A DNA stretch of 64,000 bases from Diprion similis (taxonomy: Eukaryota; Arthropoda; Insecta; Hymenoptera; Diprionidae), in assembly GCF_021155765.1 (NCBI RefSeq), contig NC_060106.1, forward strand, positions 22,598,031-22,662,030. Reading direction: 5' to 3'. A model generated the notes under the pieces. That model saw only the letters and a program-made list of their open reading frames with translations. It searched no databases and was not told the DNA's origin. The translations under genes and the position numbers were made by a program. Shown here piece by piece: positions 51,201-62,049 of this stretch; positions within the stretch are counted from its first letter, which is position 1; every line of letters begins with the position of its first letter.

Positions 51201-54200
51201 TCATCGTTCACTTTCATTCGAGAATTTTTAGATCACCGTAAATCAATTAATTCAATCAAATTCACCTCACGGGTCGCCGTTCCTGAAGCATCCCGCAGGC
51301 TCATTGTGCTTGCATAATCTGCTTAGAAATTTAACTCAGAGAACACTAGTGTAACGGCACTCCATTCGCGTTCTCAATATATTGGTTAAAGAAGTATTTT
51401 ACCCGCAAGATTTAAAAGAACTAGTCTGGGCAAAATGAGCTGCAACGGGAATAGCATGAAAGGATTTCGTCTGTGACTCATTAGCTTCAAGTACCCATGT
51501 CTTACAATTTCCTATTAAATCCCATTTTACGTAGAGTATGAAAATTGCGTGAAGCACCCCCCACTCCGTCCAAACTGCTCAGTGTCAACATCAGGTCGCG
51601 TCTCGTTGAAGATGCACCATTTCCTCACAGACCCGTGCCATATGGTCACACTGTTGTTCGACAACGAATAGAGAATTTTATTTAAAAAAAAAAAGTACCA
51701 ACAAATGGTGTACCCCCTGCTGGACTTAGGTGTAAGTATTGCTTCATCTTACTCAACTAAATTCAAGGGATACCTATTTATACGTGTTGACAAACACAAG
51801 TAAACCTACAAGCAGGTGTACGCCCACGTGTGTTTGTGTGCGCCGTGTCTAGGTATGTATAAACACAAGCGAAAATGGAGAGTATTGATTGGCGGTGGTC
51901 TTGAGACGCGGCCGGCGACGCTGGGCGTCCCTACGACCGTCGTACCTCGCACTCCATACCTGGCCCTTATTTCTTCTTCTTGAGAATCCTGAGCGCTTTA
52001 AGACACGTACCCTGGTCATCCCCGTATTGCCCTTCGTATCATAAGTAGGCATAGGTATTTTTGTATTAACGCAATACTCTTAATAATGTAACTCGGAGTA
52101 AAAACATTACGACATGCGATGTTTGGGACATAATTACATGCGATTGGCGGCAAAATGAGAAGAATTGTGACAAAAATTCAGTCGCAGATTTTTTCTTTTT
52201 GCTTGCGTTTTCCGACAAATTACTTACATGTTAGAGTAAACTATTATATGTATACCGATCGACGTGGAATTCAGATACATATGCAGTGCTCTTCTGTACG
52301 TTATCTGCAATGTCGCGTAAGTTTTTTGCGATAGGTCGATAAGCTTCGCGAAAATATAATTTTTTTTTGTTAAATTACACCAGGAGAAAATATTTTTTAT
52401 CACCTGCCATCTTTTCCCTAATTTCAAACACAATTTCAAAGAGCTGGTACGCTGTATTAGAGTGGCACGTATCATAAATAAGAAAATCATCAGTTCTTTT
52501 TTCGAGTGCACCATCCCGCAGTCTAGCTGTTAGCCGGTGATTCAGGTGCCATTTTTGAGAGCAACTGCAATGCCAACGTTTAGAAATATGCGCAAAAAGT
52601 ATTTTTCACTCGGCATAATATGAGCTCAAAACAACCTTATGACCTAGCGTAGAGACATTACGTTCAATAATACAAAGTTAATGATTTTTTTATAAAATGC
52701 CCATCTTTCCGACAGTAACGGTGGTCAGTATTTAAGGTGCGTGACTCATGTGGTGGCCCCTTAGCCAAACGGCGAGATTGCTACCCAGGACACGGGATAA
52801 TTCTTTGACTTTAAGTCGACGTTATATGGTGATTTCATATGTGATAATTCAAATTTAGTAACGGCATCTTAATTACAAACTGTGTTCTCACCGTGAAATT
52901 GAAGTTTTTTGCTGAATGAAGCACGGATGAAATTTCATTGACTTTGGGATTCGCGATTTCAGTTGATTGGCAAAGGGTTATTTATTGTAGAGAAATATTC
53001 TGAAGAAACATGTTCTGTAGAATACTTCTCCTCTAGAATAATTCCTGTCTGTAGAAAATATTCTGTGAAAAACATTTCTGTAGAAACAAGTCTGTAGAAA
53101 ATATTCTCTGGAACATTTGCCCCGTAGACTTGATTTCTGTAAAATCGATCCTCCTTCGCGTTAACAGGAGGCGCCCAACTTTTATGTGAGTCGAGCGTAG
53201 CGGACAAATGCTGCGACGTGAAATTGTGCGTGCGTTGGCGCTGGCGGTGACACGTGGCTTGGAGTTTGCACTTTCAAGTAAAACTCTCGGTAGAATAGAC
53301 TCAAAGTTGTCTATTTTATACCCGAGCAATCCCTGCATGTACTATACTTTCCAGCGCGAGCGTGATAAGTGCTGCACTGTCGTGCCCGCGTGGCACTATT
53401 GGCAAAAACGCGCAGATTACTACTGTTTTGTGTAAGTTAGCAAAAATGACCACTCACCATGACGGCATTCATCTTGAAATCCATCATGTTTTTCACTTCT
53501 GCTGCCATTTCTCGGATCAAGAGAAGCCCGTCCTTTCGTACAACGTCAGCCTCTACCTCGTGGTATTTCTGTAAGAAAGAGATGAAGTTTATTGTAATAA
53601 CGAGACAATGAAAGGTATCATCTAGAAATGAATTTTCGAGTTCTCGATATTGACCAGTTGAGTACTCGAGTTATCTTCTTTACCCATACTTATGCTTAGT
53701 CGCCACTCGTTACCATGAGGCCTGACAACTTTCAAATGAGATGAGATCATAAGTCATTCGTCCAACGTCAAGAACCCTTTATACTTTGTCGTCTTGAACA
53801 GACAAATTACTTTCTTTTTTTATCCTTGTTTTTTTTTAAATTTTATTACATCTATAGAAATTAGAGAGAAAGTTCTGGACTTTTTAAATCTGTTATTACT
53901 CTGGTAACGATCACTAGTAGACACTAATTTGAATGCGGACCTGACAGCAGTACAAGATCTGTTTATGCGCTTCAGCGGATAATAATTAATTTTTCACGTA
54001 GATAGTTTAATATGAAGAACCAGATGTACGATTGCGATAAGTTTTCTTTCAGAAATGACTGCAGAAATTGTACATGTGAGTGGAAAATTATGCATCCGAA
54101 TCTTTATGAAATGTGCCGACAGACGGTAAATATAAAACAATTTTGCAGTAACTGCAATGAGTCTTCGGTGACTTTGAAAAAAGTTTTGCGATGATAAATC

Positions 54201-57200
54201 TCCGATGACTACAGATGATTACATATGAGTGCTTTTTTTGTAATCACGGTAGTTATCAAATTTTTCTGTAGTTATATGTAATTAAATTTTCATATCCAAA
54301 AGGGAAAATCTTTTGCAATCATACAAAATTTTATGTAATCCCTGTAGTCTGAAAAGCCCTGCGTCACTTTTTTCCGAGTGGCCTGCCCCTTGAACGGTGG
54401 CTTTTGTCTGTTTAACGATCAGTCCGAGATGAGTAGATAGATACCTACTTGCCCCACAATTTGTCAATCAGTAGGTAGATACTTGTCCCAAAGTTTGTCA
54501 ATCCGTAGCTGTAGGCAATGTCTGAATAGCCATTTAAATTTCAAGTATGCGCACGAAGCGTTTTCGTCGCCCCTACAAATATTTATTTCGTGGAGTTTCA
54601 CCAGTTTGTTCGCCATTTTTAAAAAACCTTTCAGTAATCTTGCATTCTGATAGAGTCTTCGGGGTATCGAATTCTCATACCTGTAACAATTCTTCACGTT
54701 ATGCCGAATTCATTGAGTTATTCGCGGCTCTAGCGAACAAATTTTTGTATTTCCTCGAACACATAACCAGGTGTTTCTACTCTTTTTGTGCCTGTTCATA
54801 CAGAGAAGTTTCGATCTGAAATTATTTGTGATAAAGTAGGTAATTCATTTTTGATGAAAAAAAATAATTTTGAAAATAAGCGTATATGAATGTTGCATTG
54901 CCCAACGAATTCTTCGTAATTTGCAAAGTTGTTTAGCGGACAAATCTCACGGAATCTCTTCACGGACTGTCAAGAAGCAAAATTAAAAAAATATCCCAAA
55001 GGTGCCTCTACCATCGCATGGGCTGTCCCACAGGTGCATGTAATTAATAACTGCGTTATTGTACGTACAATTTGTATCTATCCGTAATTGTTATTATTTC
55101 CAAGTAACTTTCCACGCATGAGGTATGTGTAGACGGCGAGAGTGTATCCCTAGATAGATACGACAGGATAGGAAGGGTGGTACGACAGGGGCGCTCGCCG
55201 ATGTGCTACCGACAGCCGAGAGACCGCTAACGATGACGGATGACGAACTACCCCTCCACTCCCCCTGCGCCGCTGCATCCGACGCGTAGCTAAACTCTGG
55301 CGTATTCTTATGCAAGGATCGTTATAATGCCTGTAATTTCTAGACGCACGAACGCAAGTTTCACTTTAGAAGACTTAAATTCGGGTATACCTGTGCAGAT
55401 CACAGACTGTTCCATATACCTACATGTTTGCCATCTGCACTGTAAATACACAAAATTTATTATTCGAGCCAGGCGAAAAATTGGAAAGAATTAAAGCTTA
55501 GACTCGTTCGTTAAGTAAATAATTATTTTTGTATCAGGGTAGAATACATCTGGATGATTGTACATATAGGAACCGAGAGTCAGCAATTTTCAAAGAGAAT
55601 CAAGGTAAAGACAAAGAGAAACTACAACAGTGGGAATATATTTATAATCACGTGTATGTTTAAAAAAAACCGTAGCGCAACAACGATGAACGCAGGCCAT
55701 AGCGCAATTAGACTCGCGCATTCTCGCACAAAAGTGCTGTAAAACAATTTTTTGACACAGCGTGCGGTCAGTTCGTTCTACCGTGCCTGCGGAGGGTGCG
55801 GTAAGTGAATGTTACCTTTACAGCGATCTCTAGAATTGTAATAACAAAATCCTACGCACTGTGTGTTTACCAGATTATACTGTATACAGATGATGGGTCT
55901 TATAATCGATGTAAACAAACGCGGCGCTATGGAGCGAAGGTGACGCTCGGATTACTAAAATCGATTGCAAAAGACCAATACCACTTTTATCAGATCTTAT
56001 CGCGAATTTACCCTGCACTCGTGCAAGTATCACCTACTTCCAGCACTTGTCACGTAATCTACTATAGGCGCGTGCATGAGTATAGCTAGACGTGAAATGC
56101 TGGATTTTCTACACCAAGGTTTTCAATTTTCTCTCATAACACGTGTGTCCGAGTGTTTATTAAATGTACATTCTTAATTTGTCAATGATTTTACCTTACT
56201 TGCACGATCTTTTGTATCCATGCATACACTTGCACCACTATCGCTTAGGTAACTCTTCTGCAACCGTACACGATGTGTACTATGGTCAGCGTGGCGTAGA
56301 AAAGGAGTTGACGGACTAGTTTTCACTTACCCGTTGTATTTCATTCATCTTTGTCACCTGCCGGCCAAATTCCCAAAGATCCACGCCAAATTTTAGCGCC
56401 CAGTTCTTGACTCTATAACAGAATAACGGTGACGCGGAAAATTAGTAAATGGACCTGTGTGAAACACTTCAAATGCATATTCAGTAGATTATTGATTATG
56501 ATTAGCTCGAATACACACATCTACAAGACGGTATAATATCTCGTGAGTGTACTATCCGTAGTTCGTTTCTACTCTCACTCGTTCATATTTCGCTAGTAAA
56601 AAAGAAATACAAAAGAAACACTTGGGAATCGAAACTTAAAGAGTGTTCCCAGTCTACAAACATTTTGCACGTATCCCTGGCTCGAATTAAGAATAACTTT
56701 TTGGCATCATGCTATTACGTTAATAATTCTTACCAATGGTTATTTTCTGTAGGCCAAAAAACCATCATTCGTCGTTGGCCAGTTGAAATTTTCATACAGG
56801 TAATGACTTACAAGTGCATTTTTAATAAATCCGCAGTTTCGAATTCCGTTTAGGGCAATATTGTACAAAACACTTATGTCTGTCCACTTGGAGCATTTAA
56901 TTCGTCGAATATCTTATGGCCTACAAACATCGGAGTTTTCCGCGTTCTTGGAACTTTCAGTAGGTGAACTACAACTTGCAGGTACGTACCTAGCTACGTA
57001 ACAACAAAGGTACGTACGCGCACCTCCTGCGTTATAGCGACTGTGTAGATACACAAATAGATACCCTATTTACTTTATGCCGTCCACCGAGGTAAACTCT
57101 ATGAGTTTCGAGTTGAGATACCGACGCGTAACTGCGATTTCAACTCGAGCCTCAAACAAGTGAGACAATTGCGTTGTATCAGAAATACCACGCACGGTCC

Positions 57201-59966
57201 TTACAGTTCCTAGAAACGGCCACAGTTGTATCCCTACATGGCTACATACCGCGTATATATTATAATGTCATACACGATTGCATATACTTATGCATTCAGA
57301 CATACGTATCTGAAAATATCCACACGTTACGCAATTCCGAAATGATTTCCGAATATTGCCCGCCCTTCCTTTCGCGGATGAGCAACGAAATTGACCACAG
57401 CGGAGGAGATTTGCGTTTTAGCGGATGAAAATTGAAGCACACGTGAGTCCCGCACAAGTATAAGATCTGAGAAAGGCAGATACACTATTTCTAACGATGT
57501 AGGAAGGATTAGTGGAACGGCTGTTCTTCAAAGGATTTATTCGCACGATGGACACGCACATTTCCAAACCGAACAGTTTGTTAAGAATTTATGCAAACTT
57601 CAACTATGACATGAAAAAAATACGTAGGTTATTATGCAATTATATTTATCGAGAAATTTGTGGCGATAATAAGGAGACACGTGTCATGGGACGAGGATAC
57701 TGTTGTACTACATACAACTCAAGAACCAGCCGCATGAGACTCGGGGAAACACGTGTTTATCATTGGCGATTACTGACGGCGACATTGCAACGTTACCAAG
57801 TCTCCACGTGCGCAGGATCGTGTTTGATTCGAAATTTATTTAAAAAAATTGCATAAACTTTACTTTGTGCAAAAAAAAAATAAAAAATTAAATTCAATCT
57901 TACAGATACGAATGTGTCCCAGGCCCGGTAAGAGTCTATTCCTATAAGGTGTAGATTCAGCGACAGACAGAATCTATAGCTGTACGAGCTTGCAAACATG
58001 GGAAGCGTCCACGTTTCTTCCAGTCGTCTCGATACCGCGACCATACAGTCTGCCAACACTTCCACGGAGTAGCATATGACACTTTAATGCCGCGTGTTGA
58101 ATAGTATTGTGAAATGTATAAGGCAAACAGTCTTTGACAGCAAGATACCCTAAGTAATACGCATCCATAGATATTTTACTCCAAACTACACGTTGCAACT
58201 ACACACATGTTACCATTCATCGACATTAATTGTTATACACTAGGGAACGCTTACTATGTGTGATAGCGGCTATAGAATTCGATTGAGGCGCTAATTCCAG
58301 GGCTGACAGTGATACCTATTGCTTGGAAAAAGTAAAAAGGGTTAACTTTTCGAGCAAAACAAGTGTCCATTGAGTGACCAAGAAGTGACCGAAATCCCTC
58401 TGCATTTATGCATCAACTGCACTCAGAAATTATGAAAAGAGAAATTTATGCCTGTCCATTTGCAAAGAAAAACTCGAGCAGGAAAAAATGCGATGAAACA
58501 AGTCGTTACACAGACAATATTGGAAAATTGATTTTGAAGGGAGGACTACAAGCTATCTTGAAAATTTTATAAAAATTATGTTCATTGCGTTAATCGTGCG
58601 AAGTCGAAGGTTCGCTTTAAAAATTTGACGTGGGTGACTTAAAGATAGGATTACTCTGGAAAAAATGTACATACACTAAATCTGATGGGGCTTGACGCTA
58701 AGATTTGCACCTTTAAAATCGTTTTCGATTCAACGTTCTACTTGCAATTTACGCAAAGTTTCGGCGTTTCAAAGTTGGACCTTTTTTCAGCAAAAAAAGG
58801 GGAGGGGGGACACATTCGTTTTTTTTTGCAAGTGTATTTACGTTCTTCTACACTGACAATGAGAACAAGGCGAGACGTATTATTTATTACAGAAAGTAAA
58901 AAAAGTCTGGAGACCTCGCAATATAGTGTCTCGATTTTTGTCACAAAATCAGAGCTTTTCATGCCGCCGAATTGACTGAAAATTACACCGTAGAATTCAC
59001 AAGAACAGCTCGGTATAAAAAATTATTAAAAATAGCAGATAAAATTAAACATCGTGACGATTCAGGCGTTCAAATTTCACAAGAGATACTCTTGTCAAGT
59101 TAATATTTGCATATACGACATTCCTCCTTGCCTTCGTATATATACCGAAAAGCAACTAAAACTGGATGTAGTGACTGATCACCAGCAGCTCTAAATTTAA
59201 TTCAGTTTGCAACGTCAGGGAATATGTTGACGCCTCGTCTGAGACGCTATAGAGTCAGATGACATGTCTAATTCAAAAACTTAAAGTAATGAATTGGTAA
59301 CACCCCCCCCCTCCAGGATTTAGTTCTAAGTACACTGGCTTGTTTCAGCCAATTATTAATTATACATGTATATACGTATAGGTATATATTCAGTTGAACG
59401 TGAGAGATATGCATGTATAATTTACGTTAAGTTACACCGATGGAGGGCTTGAATCATAAAAAGTACGGTGGTGTTACGCGACTACAGAAATTACGGGGCG
59501 GGGGGAGAGGGCAGGGGGGGAGGGGGGGGGGTGACTCCGGTGAAATTTTAATAATGCTGAGCTTTTCAGTCTTGAAATGACTAAAACAGAAGCAATCAAA
59601 AATTTATTCCGACAATATTGAGGCTACGGTAGTGTGGTCTAAAAAAAATTTCAATCTTCTATCATGGAAGTGTATACGGAAGAAAATTTTGGCAAAAAAT
59701 TTTCTGAACATTGCTTCCGAAAACTTCATGCCCCCCTCCTCTAATACCGTAACGTAATTCGTATTTTTTAACACAACAAGTCATCCACGTATACATTGCA
59801 TCATGCACGTGTACATACATTATCAATAACTATATAGATATATAGATTTGCATAAAGGCTATACTAACTCGTTGTGAGGAATATCTTCTTCTTGTTGGCG
59901 GGAAGTTTCTGCCCTCAGGAGAAGAATTACACCAAAACACAAAATTTTTACGCAAGCGAAAGCCAT
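36211..59966 (-). CDS. Voltage-gated calcium channel alpha2/delta subunit (CACNA2D3/stj-like), 22 exons
   Basis: Exons, in minus-strand order: 59966-59869, 56412-56331, 53568-53458, 51008-50786, 50615-50484, 50025-49435, 49269-49133, 47556-47464, 47340-47260, 47134-47060, 46179-46072, 45885-45814, 45472-45331, 44812-44591, 44314-44215, 40589-40470, 40322-40231, 39367-39228, 38617-38445, 37891-37689, 37276-36961 and 36508-36211. They total 3609 nt in one frame, giving 1202 aa. The start gives a signal peptide ([17 protein letters not shown]). The order is VWA_N region ([14 protein letters not shown]), VWA domain (about 254-415), then tandem Cache-type segments ([46 protein letters not shown]). 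The Cys-rich delta part follows ([30 protein letters not shown]). The last residues ([20 protein letters not shown]) are hydrophobic, as for a GPI anchor. The subunit promotes trafficking and presynaptic placement of Cav channels. The VWA metal motif reads DNGSY instead of DxSxS. Exon 21 encodes a Pro-Ala repeat. Similarity is best to the alpha2/delta-3 class; which insect paralogue it is needs a tree. Confidence 0.95.
40590..44214 (-). other. Intron 15 of the alpha2/delta gene
   Basis: This intron of about 3.6 kb separates exons ending KDDKQ and starting QGKGMFGV. It contains an (ACA)n tract at 42761-42782 preceded by AATAAT repeats, a nearby GAT/GGT-rich patch, and nothing that reads as an extra exon. 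Confidence 0.6.
42761..42782. repeat. (ACA)n microsatellite
   Basis: About seven uninterrupted ACA units are followed by imperfect GATGATGATGATGG repeats near 42822. Confidence 0.9.
47557..49132 (-). other. Intron 7 of the alpha2/delta gene
   Basis: This intron of about 1.6 kb lies between exons ending YVGGK and starting SNRYGEEG. Apart from the GAGAGT-rich repeat cluster it holds nothing I can name. Confidence 0.6.
48301..48492. repeat. Cluster of GAGAGT/ACTCTC motifs, probable small repeat element
   Basis: In about 190 bp the phrases GAGAGT, ACTCTC, CGAGAG and CTCTCT occur at least ten times in both orientations, with a palindrome ACTCGCGAGT near 48391. Phrases resembling GTGGACAnnG occur at both edges (AGTGGACATAG near 48333, TGTGGACAGGC near 48480). 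It sits in intron 7 of the alpha2/delta gene, clear of its exons. It may be a degenerate transposable element or a cluster of GAGA-type binding sites. Confidence 0.5.
51009..53457 (-). other. Intron 3 of the alpha2/delta gene
   Basis: This intron is about 2.4 kb, AT-rich and without an extra exon. Near its 5' end (52985-53145) is a patch of degenerate short tandem repeats of CTGTAGAAAATATTCT. Confidence 0.6.
52985..53145. repeat. Degenerate short tandem repeat, CTGTAGAAAATATTCT unit
   Basis: Variants of CTGTAGAAAATATTCT and TCTGTAGAA recur about seven times at 15-25 bp spacing. The unit is partly self-complementary (AGAATATTCT-like), so the patch can fold. It is intronic and non-coding. Confidence 0.7.
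53569..56330 (-). other. Intron 2 of the alpha2/delta gene
   Basis: This is a 2.8-kb intron. It contains a two-copy tandem duplication at 54432-54506 and an open frame at 55094-55315 (minus) that is Ser/Ala-rich with no recognised domain. No alternative exon is supported. Confidence 0.55.
54432..54506. repeat. Two-copy tandem duplication of about 38 bp
   Basis: Two adjacent copies of GTAGATA..CTTG.CCCA.A.TTTGTCAATC.GT differ at several positions. It is intronic. Confidence 0.75.
56413..59868 (-). other. Intron 1 of the alpha2/delta gene
   Basis: This 3.5-kb first intron follows the signal-peptide exon. It carries the G-rich tract at 59495-59531 and a smaller C run near 59303-59311. Such introns often hold enhancers, but nothing in the sequence proves that here. 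Confidence 0.55.
59495..59531 (+). other. G-rich tract, G-quadruplex candidate
   Basis: The plus strand has runs of 4, 6, 3, 7 and 10 G separated by short spacers (C, AGA, CA, A). This satisfies the usual rule of four or more runs of at least three G with loops of 1-7 nt. It lies about 340 nt inside intron 1 of the alpha2/delta gene, on the non-transcribed-sense strand, so the pre-mRNA would be C-rich while the DNA template strand could fold. Confidence 0.8.
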
Positions 59967-61160
59967 TTTGTCTTGATCCGGCACTAGGCGGCAGTGATTA
60001 CGATTTAATAATATTCACCGGACACAAATTGGTACCGTTGACGGCGAAGCCGGAGAATATGAATTGTAAAACATGCGGTACAAACTATTTTAAGGTATCG
60101 TCAATTATTTTCACTGGAAATACGAATAGCAGGTATCCTTTTTTTACTAGTTACTTTTGCCCGGTTCTCGATTTAAACGACGAAACTATATAGATCCTGG
60201 TTTATGCCTCGAGTGGATTCACACATTTTTGTCAACGCACGAATATATATCAACACACCGCCTCGACGAACCGTCAACCCGAGGTCTTCTTATAACTTTA
60301 ATGGACCACGATCAACAATAGCGATTTTGATTTCTATCGGAATGCTCTGCCACAATTAATTGTGCTATTGTTATTATTGTCGTAAGTTTGTCGCACTCGA
60401 ATCTTTGCACCTCATGACACCAGTTCTCACTCGTACTGCCTTTTTTTTCGTCTTTATCAAGAAATCGGACCGACGGTCAGCCCTCTTCACACCTGCGGAG
60501 CTCCCAGGGCACGGCGGATAGATCAAGCTGGTTTTGATTCCGCAAGAACGCTCGACGTTATCACTCCGTGAGAACGCTACATAGAGAGGTCCGGATGAGG
60601 GTTCAAACTGTCCACAATAGCGTTGAACCGAGTATGTGGTATAACGTTTGGAAACATCGAGTTTCGCTGCCCGCAGACCGTGCACGTTGGGTGGAGATCC
60701 GTATATCTGGGTTTTATCGGCGAAGAAAAACGAAACACAAATGACAGTCACTCCCCTTGCGAGTATAAATTATGCGATCAATCGTTCTCAGTAACTATGA
60801 TAATATTGTTAAAAATCGGCTAAACTAGGTGAAAGCATACTAAACAGTTTTAAAAATTCTAAACGACATCGAACGTTCTTCGTGTAAGTCTTTCGATTTC
60901 TTAGACGATAAATTCGGATACGACGTTCACTTCGGCGACAAACACCTCCCCGTGACAAACACTTCTTGTCCGTTTAAGGAAAAACTGACGATTCCCGGTT
61001 CGTATATTAGTTTCACGTGCCTCCGTTACCACACGATATATTCGAGAGTATAATTCCATAAGTTTTTACGCATTCCATTGCCTTATTCGTAGAGGGACAC
61101 GGTCGAGGAACACAATCATCTTGGAGGCGAACCTTGGACTTGCGCTGGCGCAGTCCTTTT
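59967..61160 (-). promoter_or_regulatory. 5' flank of the alpha2/delta gene (promoter/5' UTR region)
   Basis: The start codon at 59964-59966 has a good context (ACAAAATGG on the coding strand). Upstream sequence is non-coding in the sense of known families. I cannot place a transcription start or an upstream 5' UTR exon. Open frames at 60374-60823 are probably chance. Confidence 0.4.
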
Positions 61161-61184
61161 ACTACGTACTACGTTACGCTGATA

Positions 61185-61300
61185 CGTAGCGGCGGTCTAC
61201 GTCCTCGTCGGCGTCGTCGTTGTCGGTCGGCAGGTCGCGGGGCGCAGGGCGCAGGGCGCGGTCCAGCTATACGGGGTGCAGAGGGCTGAGGGTTGTGTGG
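61185..61300. other. GC-rich, CpG-dense patch
   Basis: This is the most GC-rich patch of the right-hand part, with GGCGCAGGGCGCAGGGCGCG (61240-61259) and many CG dinucleotides. Its place about 1.3 kb upstream of the alpha2/delta start codon makes it a candidate distal promoter or upstream first exon of that gene, or of another gene to the right. Confidence 0.35.
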
Positions 61301-61674
61301 GGGTAATACGGTGGTGGAAGGTAGATTTTTCTGGAGGAAAGGAACGGGGCGACGAGCAGCCCCGGTACCCGGACACGCGTCGCTATGTGCGATCCCTCCG
61401 GCGCGCAGCCGCCGCATCATTGATTTAACCCTGCGTACCTACCTATTGTACTACGTTCTTCCTCATGTGTATTACGTAAAGTGCCTCTGGGCCGAGGCGC
61501 AAGGTAGCACAAGAGGTGCACGGGATCAGGTGCGGGTGACTTTGCCGATTTTACTCCGTCGAGTAAGACCTTCGAATCAAAGACTGGCGGGGTCAGCCAT
61601 GTTTAATCACAAATACTAGCGCTAAATTTGAATTACTCAAGAGAAAGTATAGCCGATTCACGCTAACTATAGTT

Positions 61675-62049
61675 ATTCTTCAGTCAACGCTATATTCATT
61701 GCCCACTCAATCGTTGAACAGCTTCCAAAGTGGCACCGGACAGCCAATACGTATATTTTTCGCGTGACGCAATATATTTCAACTTCGTGACCATTAAAAT
61801 GGTGGATCTGCCAAACAAAGTTACAAATTTACGCACATTCTGAAAATAATATGTAAAAACCAACAGAACCTCTACTTCCATTGCCTTGGAAAATTATTTA
61901 TATGTATATAATATACGAGAAAAGAACGACACATTATATTCAATCGATTTCAATTGTCTATTAAAGATGTTCGAAGTAAATATTTTCTTCGATTGAACCC
62001 TATCTTTTTTCGTCGTCTTGTGCGTTGACTGAAGAATTCTTCAGACAAC
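61675..62049. repeat. Inverted repeat pair plus palindrome sharing GTTGACTGAAGAAT
   Basis: ATTCTTCAGTCAACGC at 61675-61690 is the exact reverse complement of 62022-62037, 331 bp apart. The right copy is itself the left half of a 26-bp near-perfect palindrome (62024-62049, one mismatched pair). Related phrases occur at 63057-63087. This suggests a small palindromic repeat family or the two ends of a short element. Confidence 0.6.
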
